Below, in pieces: positions 1-11,227 of a stretch of DNA of 64,000 bases. The notes below the pieces were generated by a model. The model did no database searches, was not told the origin of the DNA, and saw only the letters and a list, made by a program, of their open reading frames with translations. Source of the stretch: Hirudinaria manillensis (lineage: Eukaryota > Annelida > Clitellata > Hirudinida > Hirudinidae); NCBI GenBank assembly GCA_034509925.1, contig CM067532.1, positions 3,304,142 to 3,368,141 of the forward strand, given 5' to 3'. The stretch's first letter is position 1. Every line of letters begins with the position of its first letter. The position numbers and the translations under genes are program-made.

Positions 1-936
1 GGTATTTTATATGATAACATTCAATAACAGATAATGAATTGATAATTTGTACATTTTATATTTGCCTGCAAATATTTGTATATGTAAGATTTTTGTATTT
101 GTATTTGTAAACAAGATTGATTTTTAGACCGCAGTAAAGTTCTTATAGGTTCTGGATGGATAATTTCTGAGTCTAAGTTGTATTATTGCAAAATATTATT
201 GAAAAGTGATTTATAATCTTAAAACCTTGCAGAAGCTTTCAACGCAAGATTCTATCAATCTTGAAGTTCTTGAGATACAATCTCAAGCATATCAGAACTT
301 GTGAGACATGCTGCTGGTAGTACAATTGAATCACACATGACCCCTGTGAACTATTTCTGAACCACGCCACGATAAGATCTTGATCAAATATTTGTTGAAG
401 ATTCGAAACTGCGTGCAAAGAAACGAATATAAAGGCAAAAGTGGATCTCTGATTGATGTGATGGTTGCCACTGATGGTGTATTACAACATTGATATATTG
501 ATGTACACCTAGGAAGTCATGAAATTCAACTTTAGAGATCTTAGGATAATATCATTTCAAATGTAGCTAAACAAAGCTCTTCCTAACAATTGATATTCTT
601 GTCGTCTTGAGATAAGACAGCCTCGTTATCGTTCGAGAGACTGAATTTTATTAGTCAACAATTGTTGATTTATTAAGAAATATTTTTCATATAACAATGA
701 ATTGAATATCAATTCATCCCAGTTTTCCTAAATTGATTATCAAGATAAAATGGACAGGACAATAATGGTAATGATCTTCAGCACAGCTCTTTCGCCATGA
801 TGTCCTTGGTGACTCATCATTGGTGTGAAGAACAAATTAAATCCTCACCAATCACATTCGTACAATTTGCCGACCACAACCTCGATCGATATCACAACAA
901 CGACAACGATAATAGTAATAATAACAACAGTAATAA
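1..936. other. no gene recognised (left edge)
   Basis: AT-rich sequence with stop codons in all frames. I see no exon with family similarity. Short open frames that overlap the trinucleotide repeat at its right end translate to runs of Asn or Ile and are not genes. This stretch is the 5' flank of the (TAA)n tract into which the retrotransposon inserted. Confidence 0.6.
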
Positions 937-944
937 TAATAATG

Positions 945-988
<44 letters not shown>
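937..988. repeat. (TAA)n microsatellite, 5' side of retrotransposon
   Basis: Almost pure AAT/TAA triplets on the + strand that end abruptly where the retrotransposon 5' UTR begins (the GC-rich start TTGCGGCTCGAG). The same triplet in the same orientation resumes on the far side of the element after position 4864, so this is one half of an interrupted tract. Confidence 0.9.
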
Positions 989-1270
989 TGCGGCTCGAGC
1001 GGTTGACCGGTACGGACGAAATTTCGTGTGCTCGTTACAAATTACTGCTTTTGCTTAACGTAACGATTTTTTGCTTCGAAATCTGGTCAATTTGTGTCCC
1101 CTACCAATCTTTTCGTGGTTGGTGAGCATAATTTCTGGAAAAAGGGGAAAATAAAGCTGTGAATTAGAAACAACAGTTTCGTCGATTGTCTAGTCATTTA
1201 GTTGATAGGACTTCACAGTTTGCAAAGGCTTTCAAGTTAGTTCGTTCAATTTGTTGGTTTTGGTTGAAAT

Positions 1271-3793
1271 ATGGAAGACATTCAGTCCAGAGGAAAATTG
1301 TTAATTAGAACGTTACGTTCGAGAAATGTGTACGACGACAGTCTCCATTGTTCGAATACTGAGAGCGTACAACAAGAATGTCCGCCAAGAAAGTGCGAAT
1401 TCTGCGGCTCCGAATTCAAAACAGAGCGAGGGCTAAAAATTCATCAAAACCATGCCCATCCAGTTGAATATCACAGAGATAGGGCCGGAAAAAGCTACTC
1501 CAAGTGTCGCTGGTCGGAAGAAGAATCTCATATGCTTGCAAAAATTGAAGTTGAATTAAAGCAGGAAGGTTACAAGAATGTAAACATTGAAGCTCAAAAA
1601 AGATTTCAACATCGATCCTTGGCAGCCATCAGGAGCCATAGACGCCAATCGTCTTACCGAAAGATTTTGAGGGCTCAGTCTGGTGATACGAACAACAGAG
1701 AGGTTACGGAATCAAGTGAGGAAAATAACGAAGGAGATTGTCCAGCCATTCCTTCCGTAAATGATGATGATGATGAGCGATGGGAAAACATTGCCAGAGC
1801 AGAGTTGAGTTTGAACTCATTAGAAAAGAAGACAATCAATCTGGCCATACACAGAATCGTGCCTCAATTTTCAATTAAATCAATTCGGAAAATCCGAAAT
1901 AAACCCAGTTATCGCCAATTTCTTAATGACATCATGATGCAAGAAATAACTTCAAAAACAAAAGAAATAAAAGCTCCTTGTTCCTTCGATCCAGTGGAAG
2001 ACACGGTAAACAGTGAGATCAAATTACAACAATTCATTCTGAATCGCTATGAATGCATCCATCTTTCTAGCGAAGAACTGTCCTTGCTGCTCCGCAATTC
2101 AACAGGCAAGACCACACAGCAGGAGCTAATTGACAAAGAATATAGCAAGTGGACAGAAAATCTTCTCCCTTCAATAACCGGTAAACAATTCATCCAAAAG
2201 ACTTCGAAACGACCAACACAAAAGAAAAGTACAAAACCAAACAATGCCAAAGGTCGAATGTTCGTGAAAGCAAAGACTAGGCTCAGCAAAAAAGAACTGA
2301 GAACCATTGAAAGACAGAGACAAAGGAAAGTAATTCAAGATTTGTTCAGGAAAAATCCAGCAGCAGGGGCACGGGCAGTGTTGGCAGAGGAATTCAAAGA
2401 AAAGTCAAAGGCAACTCCAGGAAAAGAACTGATCGATTATTGGGAGCAGGTCTTCTCAAAAAAGTCATTTGAAGACGATAGACCAGTGACAGTTGTTGGC
2501 GGAACTCTGTATGATTTAGAATTGCCAGTCACCAGCGATGAGGTGAATTCTGCTATTGGAGGTCTCCGAGATGCTGCGCCAGGACACGACAAATTAAAGA
2601 AAGAGCACATACAAGGGATCAAGAACATTGACTTTGCAGTTCACATGTCACTGTGGCTGTTAACTGGTTTGCCCCCGTCTTCATTCAAAATTGGGATCGT
2701 CACATGCATTCCAAAAATAAGTGGAGCCACCAACCCAAGCGAGTTCAGACCCATCACAGTGAGCCCAATCATTGGTCGACTGTTTCATAGGATCCTGAAC
2801 AGACGGATGATCTCCTTCTTGCCGTTGTCTCCGCGCCAAAAAGCGTTTCGTCAAGGAGATGGTCTGGCCGATAATATATGGTTGGTGAAGTCACTCATCA
2901 AGAAAAAGAAGCAGGAACTGAAAAAGTTAAATTTGACTTTCGTAGACGTATCCAAAGCGTTTGATTCAGTTTCTCATCAATCAATCATGAGAGCTGCTTC
3001 TCGACTCGGGGCGCCTCCATTGTTTATCAATTACTTGACAGAACTGTACAGAAATAGTTGGGTTCAAATCAAGACTGCAGACGGAATTAGTAATCGCATT
3101 CAAGTGGGCAGAGGCGTCAAGCAAGGAGATCCAATGTCTCCTATGCTTTTCAATGCCGTTATTGACATGGTCCTTAGCGAAGTGGACAAGTCAATCGGCG
3201 TAACAGGAGACGCTGAGTCCAAAATAAAATGCAACTACGTTGCCTTTGCTGACGACCTCTTGCTGATGTCTACAACAGACGTTGGAATGCAGATGATGCT
3301 TCAACAACTTGAAGGAGGAATGTCTAAGGTGGGATTAGCGATGAATCCAATCAAGTGCGCATCTCTTCGCACCGAGATAAACATCGCAAAAAGATCGTGG
3401 ATTGTTAATCCGGAACCATATCTTGAAGTTCAACACACGAAAATCACTGCACTAAATATCATTGAAACCTACAAATATCTTGGTATTGAGATTGGGGCAC
3501 GATTAAAATATGCATCAATAGCAGAAAAAATTCAAAAAGACCTACACTCCATTTCGCGCGCCCCTTTGGAACCACATCAGCGACTCTACATTCTCAGAAC
3601 TCATCTCATGCCTGGCCTTGTACACCATCTCAGCTTCGAAAAAATAAGCCTCAAGTCTTTGAACGCCGCCGACGTCACCATTAGACGAACAGTTCGACAT
3701 TGGTTGAAATTACCGAAGGACGTCCCCAATGCATTCCTGTCCGACTGGGAGGTCTCGGAATCCTTCAACTTCGGAAATGGATTCCAAATATAA
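1271..3793 (+). CDS. retrotransposon protein, N-terminal and reverse-transcriptase part
   Basis: Open frame of 840 codons starting at the first ATG after the 5' UTR. Residues 42-63 form a C2H2 finger (C42, C45, H58, H63). Residues of about 75-135 look Myb-like (the segment RWSEEESHML begins at R80). A basic linker follows, then a reverse transcriptase over about residues 400-740. The catalytic box FADDLLL starts at F659 (Asp661 and Asp662, bases 3245-3265), and a GVKQGDPMSPMLF segment lies before it. The zinc finger and Myb region bind target DNA in relatives, and the reverse transcriptase copies the element RNA from a nicked target. The last 15-20 codons before the stop at 3793 do not match the family. 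The true continuation is in another frame (3700-4695), so this copy is broken near 3735. Confidence 0.85.
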   Translation: MEDIQSRGKLLIRTLRSRNVYDDSLHCSNTESVQQECPPRKCEFCGSEFKTERGLKIHQNHAHPVEYHRDRAGKSYSKCRWSEEESHMLAKIEVELKQEGYKNVNIEAQKRFQHRSLAAIRSHRRQSSYRKILRAQSGDTNNREVTESSEENNEGDCPAIPSVNDDDDERWENIARAELSLNSLEKKTINLAIHRIVPQFSIKSIRKIRNKPSYRQFLNDIMMQEITSKTKEIKAPCSFDPVEDTVNSEIKLQQFILNRYECIHLSSEELSLLLRNSTGKTTQQELIDKEYSKWTENLLPSITGKQFIQKTSKRPTQKKSTKPNNAKGRMFVKAKTRLSKKELRTIERQRQRKVIQDLFRKNPAAGARAVLAEEFKEKSKATPGKELIDYWEQVFSKKSFEDDRPVTVVGGTLYDLELPVTSDEVNSAIGGLRDAAPGHDKLKKEHIQGIKNIDFAVHMSLWLLTGLPPSSFKIGIVTCIPKISGATNPSEFRPITVSPIIGRLFHRILNRRMISFLPLSPRQKAFRQGDGLADNIWLVKSLIKKKKQELKKLNLTFVDVSKAFDSVSHQSIMRAASRLGAPPLFINYLTELYRNSWVQIKTADGISNRIQVGRGVKQGDPMSPMLFNAVIDMVLSEVDKSIGVTGDAESKIKCNYVAFADDLLLMSTTDVGMQMMLQQLEGGMSKVGLAMNPIKCASLRTEINIAKRSWIVNPEPYLEVQHTKITALNIIETYKYLGIEIGARLKYASIAEKIQKDLHSISRAPLEPHQRLYILRTHLMPGLVHHLSFEKISLKSLNAADVTIRRTVRHWLKLPKDVPNAFLSDWEVSESFNFGNGFQI

Positions 3794-4695
3794 GAATTCG
3801 TCGCATGTCACAGGTCTTAAAAGAAGCCAAGGCGAATAGAGACCAGTTCATGCTGGACGTCCTTGGAGGCGGAACGACAGTGATGGGAGAAGTCAGGAAG
3901 TTTGGTCTCCCACAGAATTGTACAGACGCCAAAACAATGGGCATCAGAACGGCAAAACAACTGTACAAAACAGTTGACGGATATGGACTGCAATCATTTT
4001 CAAGCGCCATCGGTCCAAGCGAATGGCTAATCGATGGAATTAGCAGAATGACGTCAGATCAATGGATCAACTGCGTGAAGGTTAGAGCCGAAGTCCTACA
4101 CAACAGATTGCGGGAATCGAGGTACAAGATGTATTTGAGCACTCTCTGCACTGCTGGATGCCGGACTGAGGAGTCGCTGGGCCATATCATACAGCGGTGC
4201 CATGTTACCGATGGTCCTAGACATGTTAGACACAACTCCATTTTGGCCATGTTAGGAAGCAAACTTGAGAAGATGGGGTTTACTACCAGCATCGAACCCA
4301 GAATCCCGACGACAGAAGGAACAAAAATTCCTGATTTGTGCGCATGGAAAGGCTCCACATACGTCGTGTGTGACGTGGCAGTGGCATCGGATATTGCCGA
4401 CTTGAATAAAATACATGCCTCAAAAGTCGCAAAGTATGACCTTCCGGGAATCCACCAATGGATGAAGGAAAATAATCCGATGCCAGAACAACGGAGTCAG
4501 AAAGGTACCATCACCGCCCTGGTCTTGAACTGGAGAGGAGCAATAGCAGAAGAGTCTTGGAGGGTTTGGAGAAGATTTGGGGTCTCGAGGAGGTTCCTCA
4601 TGTGGACCTCCATCAAAACGTTGCAGGAGACCCATAAGATTTGGCGAACTTATAAAAATAACGCCTGGAGAAGAAGAAAAAAGAAGTTGAATTGA
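3700..4695 (+). CDS. retrotransposon protein, C-terminal CCHC finger and endonuclease part (out of frame)
   Basis: This frame carries the rest of the element protein. It opens with the family's RLGGLGIL-type segment, then a cysteine/histidine cluster at about 4147-4205 (C-x3-C, His and Cys further on, in CTAGC...HIIQRC). An endonuclease core follows at about 4330-4400, with a Pro-Asp (PDLCAW), an Asp in VCDVAV and a downstream Lys. In R2-type elements this PD-D-K endonuclease nicks the target to prime reverse transcription. The tail is very basic (WRRRKKK). The ATG at 3700 is only the first Met of the open stretch, not a real start. This part joins the upstream frame at about 3730-3745, where one or a few bases were lost or gained. 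The core residues look intact, so the break may be recent or a base-calling error. Confidence 0.82.
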   Translation: MVEITEGRPQCIPVRLGGLGILQLRKWIPNIRIRRMSQVLKEAKANRDQFMLDVLGGGTTVMGEVRKFGLPQNCTDAKTMGIRTAKQLYKTVDGYGLQSFSSAIGPSEWLIDGISRMTSDQWINCVKVRAEVLHNRLRESRYKMYLSTLCTAGCRTEESLGHIIQRCHVTDGPRHVRHNSILAMLGSKLEKMGFTTSIEPRIPTTEGTKIPDLCAWKGSTYVVCDVAVASDIADLNKIHASKVAKYDLPGIHQWMKENNPMPEQRSQKGTITALVLNWRGAIAEESWRVWRRFGVSRRFLMWTSIKTLQETHKIWRTYKNNAWRRRKKKLN

Positions 4696-4864
4696 ATGAC
4701 ATTTGTGAATGTACAATGACTCGTAAGATCGACTTGAAAGTTCCTTTTTTTGAATGGTCTGACGGGATTTCCCAGACCCATTGGCGGACCTAAAATTATT
4801 GAAACGGATTATGAATTGTATGAATTGATTGCTTTTTGTGAGTTTTTGGCTGGGCTAATAAAAG

Positions 4865-5008
4865 GAAAAAAAAAATAATAATAACAATAATAATAATAAT
4901 AATAATAATTAATATTATTATATTATTATAATTATTATTTTTATTTATTAACTATTACTATTAGTATTTATTATTATTTAAAATTAATTATTATTACTAG
5001 TCAATATT

Positions 5009-5039
<31 letters not shown>

Positions 5040-5060
5040 TTGATATGAGGATGATAATAA
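4865..5060. repeat. (TAA)n/(ATT)n tract, 3' side of retrotransposon
   Basis: An A-run followed by AATAATAATAACAATAAT, then mixed TAA and ATT triplets to about 5040. It continues the orientation of the tract at 937-988 and then passes into ATT on the same strand, so single strands from this stretch can fold back. Confidence 0.85.
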
Positions 5061-5825
5061 AGATAAATAGATATTAATAGTAGTAATATAATCAACACAA
5101 AATACATACGGCAAACGTAGAGATTTTGAGTTTAAATCCAAGAAATCGTAGGCAGTATAATTAAAGTAATAATAATAATAATTAAAATGATTTCGTAATA
5201 AATTGAAAAAATTCATCCAATGAAAAGCATTTTCATGAACTGCAAGAACCAAGTGAAACGTTAGGAATAAATAAGAAATATTATATTAAAAACGTAAAAT
5301 GCAAATAATCGCAAATAATATGTATATAATAAATATTAATTATAAATTATATTTATGTAACTATAAAATATTATCTATATTATAAGCAATCAGAAATGAT
5401 ACATAATCACAATTTAAATTTGAAATAACCACAAATAACTCGTTAAATTAGAAATAATTATCTGTTGGAAGTGAAATTCCAAGAAGGCAAAAAGCACTCG
5501 AAACGTTGCAAAGCGGCGCATTTAATGCCGAGAATTGAGTCGAAATAATTGAAAGTCTTTGAAAGCAACTTCTGAATTTCGCTTGCTTCACGTTTCTTGA
5601 AATTATTTTAAATCTTTTTTATTTTTTTAAATAACGGAACAAATATTTATTTATTTGTTTATTTTATTTATTTACTTGTTTGTTTATTTGTTTGTTTATT
5701 TGTTAATTCAAATATTTAGTTTCACAAACGGATTAAAACATTCCATTTTAAAGAGAAGCAAAAGTGTTTGACATTCTCGAACTTTGAGATTACATTGGGA
5801 CTGTCATCGAGTTATTTTATACCAG

Positions 5826-5988
5826 CTGTTGGTTAGTCCTTGATGTGTTGTTGGTTAGTACTTGATGGATTGTTTGTATTGTTGGTTAGTACTTGATGGG
5901 TTGTTTGTGTTGTTGGTTAGTACTTGATGACTTGTTGTGTTACTGGTTAGTATTTGATGTGTTTGTGTTGTTGGTTAGAATTTGATTT
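5826..5988. repeat. degenerate ~30-bp minisatellite (GTTGGTTAGTACTTGATG core)
   Basis: Five to six imperfect copies of a unit built on GTTGGTTAGTACTTGATG plus a GTTTGTGTT spacer, with units of about 25-35 bases. Two more diverged units occur at about 6398-6462, after an intervening AT-rich stretch, so the array was probably once longer. Confidence 0.8.
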
Positions 5989-6329
5989 TATTTATTTATT
6001 TGTTTATTAATTTATTAATATATTTACATTAATTAATTAATTTATTTATTTATATATTTACTCAAACACGAACAGAAGGCTTATGCAAACAGCTGTTTAA
6101 TTTCTCAAATGCACGTCAAGGAGTCTGACAAATCGTGATCTTTAACGAGCGATGCAAAACATGGATGATGTGACGATGGCATTGAGGAGAGAGTTCCACG
6201 TTTTGGAGTGAAAGTATTTAGCAGAGTTCGTTGTAAACAGTTCTGACTTTAATTTGAGGTGATGACTTGTTCAGGAGGATTAGGTAGTTATGTGAATGTT
6301 ATTATTTGTGAAATTTGTGATTGTGATAC

Positions 6330-6331
<2 letters not shown>

Positions 6332-6380
<49 letters not shown>
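6332..6380. repeat. (ATT)n microsatellite
   Basis: Uninterrupted TTA/ATT triplets of about 49 bases. Confidence 0.9.
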
Positions 6381-6381
<1 letters not shown>

Positions 6382-8110
6382 TTATGCAGTTGTTTGCGAT
6401 GTTGGTTGGTAGTGATGAGTTGTTTGTGTTGTTGGTAAGTATTTGATGAGTTGTTTGTGTTGAAATAGTTTTATTGAATCTTTATATTTACGATTTGAGC
6501 GATATTAGGTTGAACCTGTTTTGGAGTTTATACTTTTCACCTTTGAATTGACATTTAAGTTGAAGATTTATATTGAATAGTTTGAACGACCGAAAAAGTT
6601 TTGATAAGCATTTCATCGACTGAACAATTGACGTGGACGACTTAATAAATGATTATTTAAGTTATTTTTATGAATAATTCAGAAAAAACATTTCCCCCGC
6701 TGCCGATTTTATTTCTTAAAATTGGCAAATGAGGTTTTCGTAGCGCAAAATCTGCATCGTGTTTAAAACTGATTTCAAAGTAAATTTTCTCTTCAAACGT
6801 CACTCAAAAATTGTTGTAATTTGATTCTTGAACTTGTCATCTGTTTATCTTTTGCGCTCAGAATTTACATTTAATTAAATTATAAATTATAATAATTATA
6901 AAATGTTAAATTATAAATAATCTGTTTATCTTTTGCGCTCAGCATTTTAGCATTTTAGCATTTGATTATCTGATTTGAAGATCTGCAATATTTAATAAAA
7001 TAATTAATAATTACAAATAATTACAAGAATTCTAAACTCGTAACATTAAATTACATTTATTTCTTTATTTGTAACATTAAATGGATTAAAATGAATCTGC
7101 AAAAAGCATTATAAAACTGCAACCAGACGCTTGATAACAGAATACGTGTGGATGAACGGGCACTTTTTTTGGCAACAATTATCATAATTTCTTATATGTA
7201 AAAATTATGAATATATATAAATTATTATATTATTTCTTTATGAGGACATTATTATGAATATAATTATATATAGAAATTATGGCTTATTAATTGCGTAATC
7301 GAAATTCTTTTTCATCATCTCAGAGCTTTCTGATCCTCTGGTAACGATGCGAGATAATATATTTTATCATAACATTTGTTCGTCATTAATTTCAGGATTA
7401 TTAAATTATAAACTGTTAAATTATAAATAATCTATTTATTATTAAAATATACAATTAAATGATATATCATAATTCTTAATTTTCGCTTAACACACTTTCT
7501 CCTATGTGTTTCATAACAACAAATTGATAAGGTTTGGTGATGTCGATTCGTAACGTTTAATGATATCTGATGGTGAAGACGACGATGAAGATGATAATAT
7601 CTGGCAGACATTCTGGAATTGCTGGGATGCATTGTTGCGTTTTGGGTTTTTTTTTATTATTTCTTTTTCATTTCTTCCGGTTCGGAGTTTACTGATAAAT
7701 CAAAAGATGGACGGACCAATGGATGGATGCTGAATCAACCGGAAGAGTATAAATATGACGATTATGATGATAGATACGTGATATGATATTGGATGAAAAC
7801 GACTTATAATAATTAATATTTCTCTTTCAGATTATAAATTAATTCGCAATCAAATGTTCAAAAATCACTTTTTTTCAGCAAAAAATAAATTATGGATTAC
7901 GCGGCTCCCTCGAGAGAACCAATCATGGTGGGTGGTTGAGTTGTATTTGCTCCTGATGATGATTAATTAAACATTAAATCCTGATAACGATTAGTTGTTT
8001 ATTATTATGAATTATTTAGTCTTTATTATATTAATTAAAAATACATTCTTTAACACATGTATATCCTCGATAGACATGAACTTCGAAAGGTGAATGAAAA
8101 AATTATATTA

Positions 8111-8212
<102 letters not shown>

Positions 8213-8609
8213 AATTGGGTTAATTAATAACGCTGAATAACAAAACAACAAATAAAATATATTTAAGGATAACTTAGTATCCAATAAATGTTTTTTTATG
8301 TTTTATTTCGAATATGTAAACCATAATTTATCTCCATCAACCCCAGTTCTTGAAATATCCACGCTATAAAATATTTTAAATACATTATTTGAACATGCAC
8401 AACATCGCAAATTTTGCAAAAACGTTTTTGTTGGTTATGACCACGCTTAATGTTAAACGTAAACATGAACCTGATGTCAAATAAATAAATAAATAATGAC
8501 ACGAGTGAAATTAAATATCGATTCAATTGGTATTTAAACCAGATTGATGAAGACGAACCACCAAGCAACAAGAAAATGAGTTTCACTCGTGTTGCTGTCG
8601 TTGTTACAT

Positions 8610-9470
8610 CAACGGTGAGAATTTATTATTTTATGATTTTTAATTATTATTATTATTAATATTCAACGGAGAGAATTTATTATTTTATGATTTTTAATTA
8701 TTATTATTATTAATATTCAACGGAGAGAATTTATTATTTTATGATTTTTAATTATTATTATTATTAATATTCAACGCTGAGAATTTATTATTTTATGATT
8801 TTTAATTATTATTATTATTAATATTCAACGGTGAGAATTTATTATTTTATGATTTTTAATTATTATTATTATTAATATTCAACGGTGAGAATTTATTATT
8901 TTATGATTTTTAATTATTATTATTATTAATATTCAACGCTGAGAATTTATTATTTTATGATTTTTAATTATTATTATTAATATTCAACGGTGAGAATTTA
9001 TTATTTTATGATTTTTAATTATTATTATTATTAATATTCAACGGTGAGAATTTATTATTTTATGATTTTTAATTATTATTATTATTAATATTCAACGGTG
9101 AGAATTTATTATTTTATGATTTTGAATTATTATTATTATTAATATTCAACGGTGAGAATTTATTATTTTATGATTTTTAATTATTATTATTATTATTACT
9201 ATTCAACGGTGAGAATTTATTATTTTATGATTTTTAATTATTATTATTATTATTACTATTCAACGGTGAGAATTTATTATTTTATGATTTTTAATTAATA
9301 TTATAATTACTATTCAACGGTGAGAATTTGTTATTTTATGATTTTTAATTATTATTATTATTAATATTCAACGGTGCGCTTATTATTTTATGATTTATTA
9401 TTATTATTATTACTATTCAACGGTGAGAATATTATTTTATGATTTTTAATTAATATTATTATTATTATTA
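8610..9470. repeat. 54-bp minisatellite, 16 copies
   Basis: Sixteen tandem units begin at 8610, 8664, 8718, 8772, 8826, 8880, 8934, 8985, 9039, 9093, 9147, 9204, 9261, 9315, 9369 and 9418, each starting CAACGG. The basic period is 54. Units of 51 and 57 differ by one ATT triplet, and the last units are shortened. Positions 6-7 of the unit vary between GG(T), GG(A) and GC(T) variants that cluster in the left half. Each unit contains an (ATT)n stretch and a TTTTATGATTTTTAA block. There is no spacer diversity, so it is not a CRISPR array. Confidence 0.95.
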
Positions 9471-9559
9471 TTATTTTATATAATGGTAACATGATTATTA
9501 TTGAGTGAATAATTAATTTGTAACAAAACATGGCAAATTATTTTGTGATATTGTAACGT

Positions 9560-9560
<1 letters not shown>

Positions 9561-9647
<87 letters not shown>

Positions 9648-9668
9648 TTAATAATAATAATAATAATA
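9561..9668. repeat. (TAA)n microsatellite
   Basis: About 108 bases of ATA/TAA triplets, nearly perfect. The tract lies about 90 bases right of the minisatellite and is on the opposite triplet strand to the ATT in its units. Confidence 0.92.
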
Positions 9669-10151
9669 TATTATTTCAATGGATTGTTAATCAGGAAATT
9701 TATTTTAATTCTTCAATTACATTTCTTGGTGAATCGCGAATTAAGTTTTAGTTGCTCGTTAAAATTTCACTCGAATTTTAAATGCTTTTTAACGATTGGA
9801 ATTTCTTTTTGAAAAAAAAAACTTATAATAAAAATAAAAATAATAATAATAAAAATAATCATCACCATCATGTCAGTAATAACAATAATAATAATTAGTA
9901 TAGTAATGTCTATTTTATTACTACTTCAATAATATATATATTATATATAAATATATTATTTATAATAATACAATATAAAAGAATAATGAATATTATTATT
10001 ATTATCACCACATAATTAATATATTTAATCGTCATTAAAGTGACGATCTTGAATATTGGTTTGCAGAAGCGATTTTATAATTAATAGAATTTCAACAAAC
10101 CTTCCTCGTAGGATTTGCGATTCAGACTTGATTCACGTGATAATGACAGTG

Positions 10152-10207
<56 letters not shown>
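10152..10207. repeat. (ATT)n microsatellite
   Basis: Perfect ATT triplets of about 55 bases. Confidence 0.9.
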
Positions 10208-11227
10208 ATATTTAATTAAAAGGAATGTTGCCTAATTATGACGATCTCATCAGAGACACATCACCTTCACAAAATACTGTTGAACAACTTCTAATCAATT
10301 ATTTATTCATTTATTTCCAAGGAAATATCTTAGGTATACAATTAACCAAAAAATATTTGATAAATAATTGCACTGGAAAATCTTCCGCCATGAACTGTTT
10401 AATGTTTTTTCCGATTGAATAATAAATTTAATAAAATAAAATTAAAATTAATAAACAAAATTCAACTGAACTCACAGTTATCGCTGAAATTTGATAACAG
10501 CTCATAAAAGGTTTTAACTGTGACAAGCCGGGCTCATTATTATTCTGTATAATTTACTACAAAAGCGTTTAAATATTAATGAGATAATAAAGTATCCATT
10601 AATATTTAATATTTGATCAATTATCTCGACAACACACGTGATCATGCTCGAGTGATCTACCTCTCGATGGAGATTTTCTTAAGAGTAAACTTTGACCTCA
10701 TCGCCCTACTGACGATGTCGCAATGACATCATGACGTCATCACGTCTATCAATGCAATGCTCATTAATTATTCATGAGATTATAATAATGGCCTTGCTTA
10801 TAACTTTATTAATTATAAATAATAAGCCATGACGTTAGTTCCATGTCGAACGTCAAATTAACTCGAAGCTTCAATGTTCAATTGGTAATTAAGAAACGTA
10901 TACTAGGATGTACTGTGATAATAAATTATGTTAAAATATTATTTAATAATTATTATTTGATGATTACTTTTCTGTCAGTTTATGGCGTTTAATTTTGCTG
11001 GCGAATTGGTGTTTTATTGCTTTTTTAATCCATTTTGCTTTTCGTATCGTCAGAACTGTGCAAACCACCCAGGGGATCCTTTCCTAATAACAACAACAAC
11101 AAAATAATAATAATTATTATATTATTATACATTGTTATCAAAAATAATATAATTTTTATATATAATAAACGCAATAAATAAGATATATAAGCACTGAGAT
11201 TGACGACGAAGAGGATGATGACCACTT

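Larger units (their letters stand above)
989..4864 (+). mobile_element. R4/Dong-like non-LTR retrotransposon inserted in a (TAA)n tract
   Basis: About 3.9 kb. It has a 5' UTR of about 280 bases and one long coding region (1271-4695) broken once by a frame change. A 3' UTR of about 170 bases ends with AATAAA (4857-4862), an A-rich tail and then TAA repeats. The coding region has the order typical of the R2/R4 superclade: N-terminal C2H2 zinc finger, Myb-like segment, central reverse transcriptase, CCHC finger and C-terminal restriction-like endonuclease. Dong of Bombyx mori is, as I recall, a (TAA)n-targeted member of the R4/Dong clade, so TAA on both sides points to that lineage. The flanks show no 28S rDNA, unlike R2 and R4 insertions. 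Exact ends and target-site duplication cannot be read because the target is itself a repeat. The family assignment is inferred from domain order and target and was not checked by phylogeny. Confidence 0.88.

Noticed and set aside
797-1058. Overlapping open frames rich in Asn or Ile
   Set aside because: They are translations of the (TAA)n microsatellite at the retrotransposon border, with no domain signal.
989-4864. R2 element in 28S rDNA
   Set aside because: Domain order fits the superclade, but flanks are TAA repeats and no rRNA sequence is present.
8610-9470. CRISPR array
   Set aside because: Units are contiguous and nearly identical with no unique spacers, in a eukaryotic setting. It is a minisatellite.
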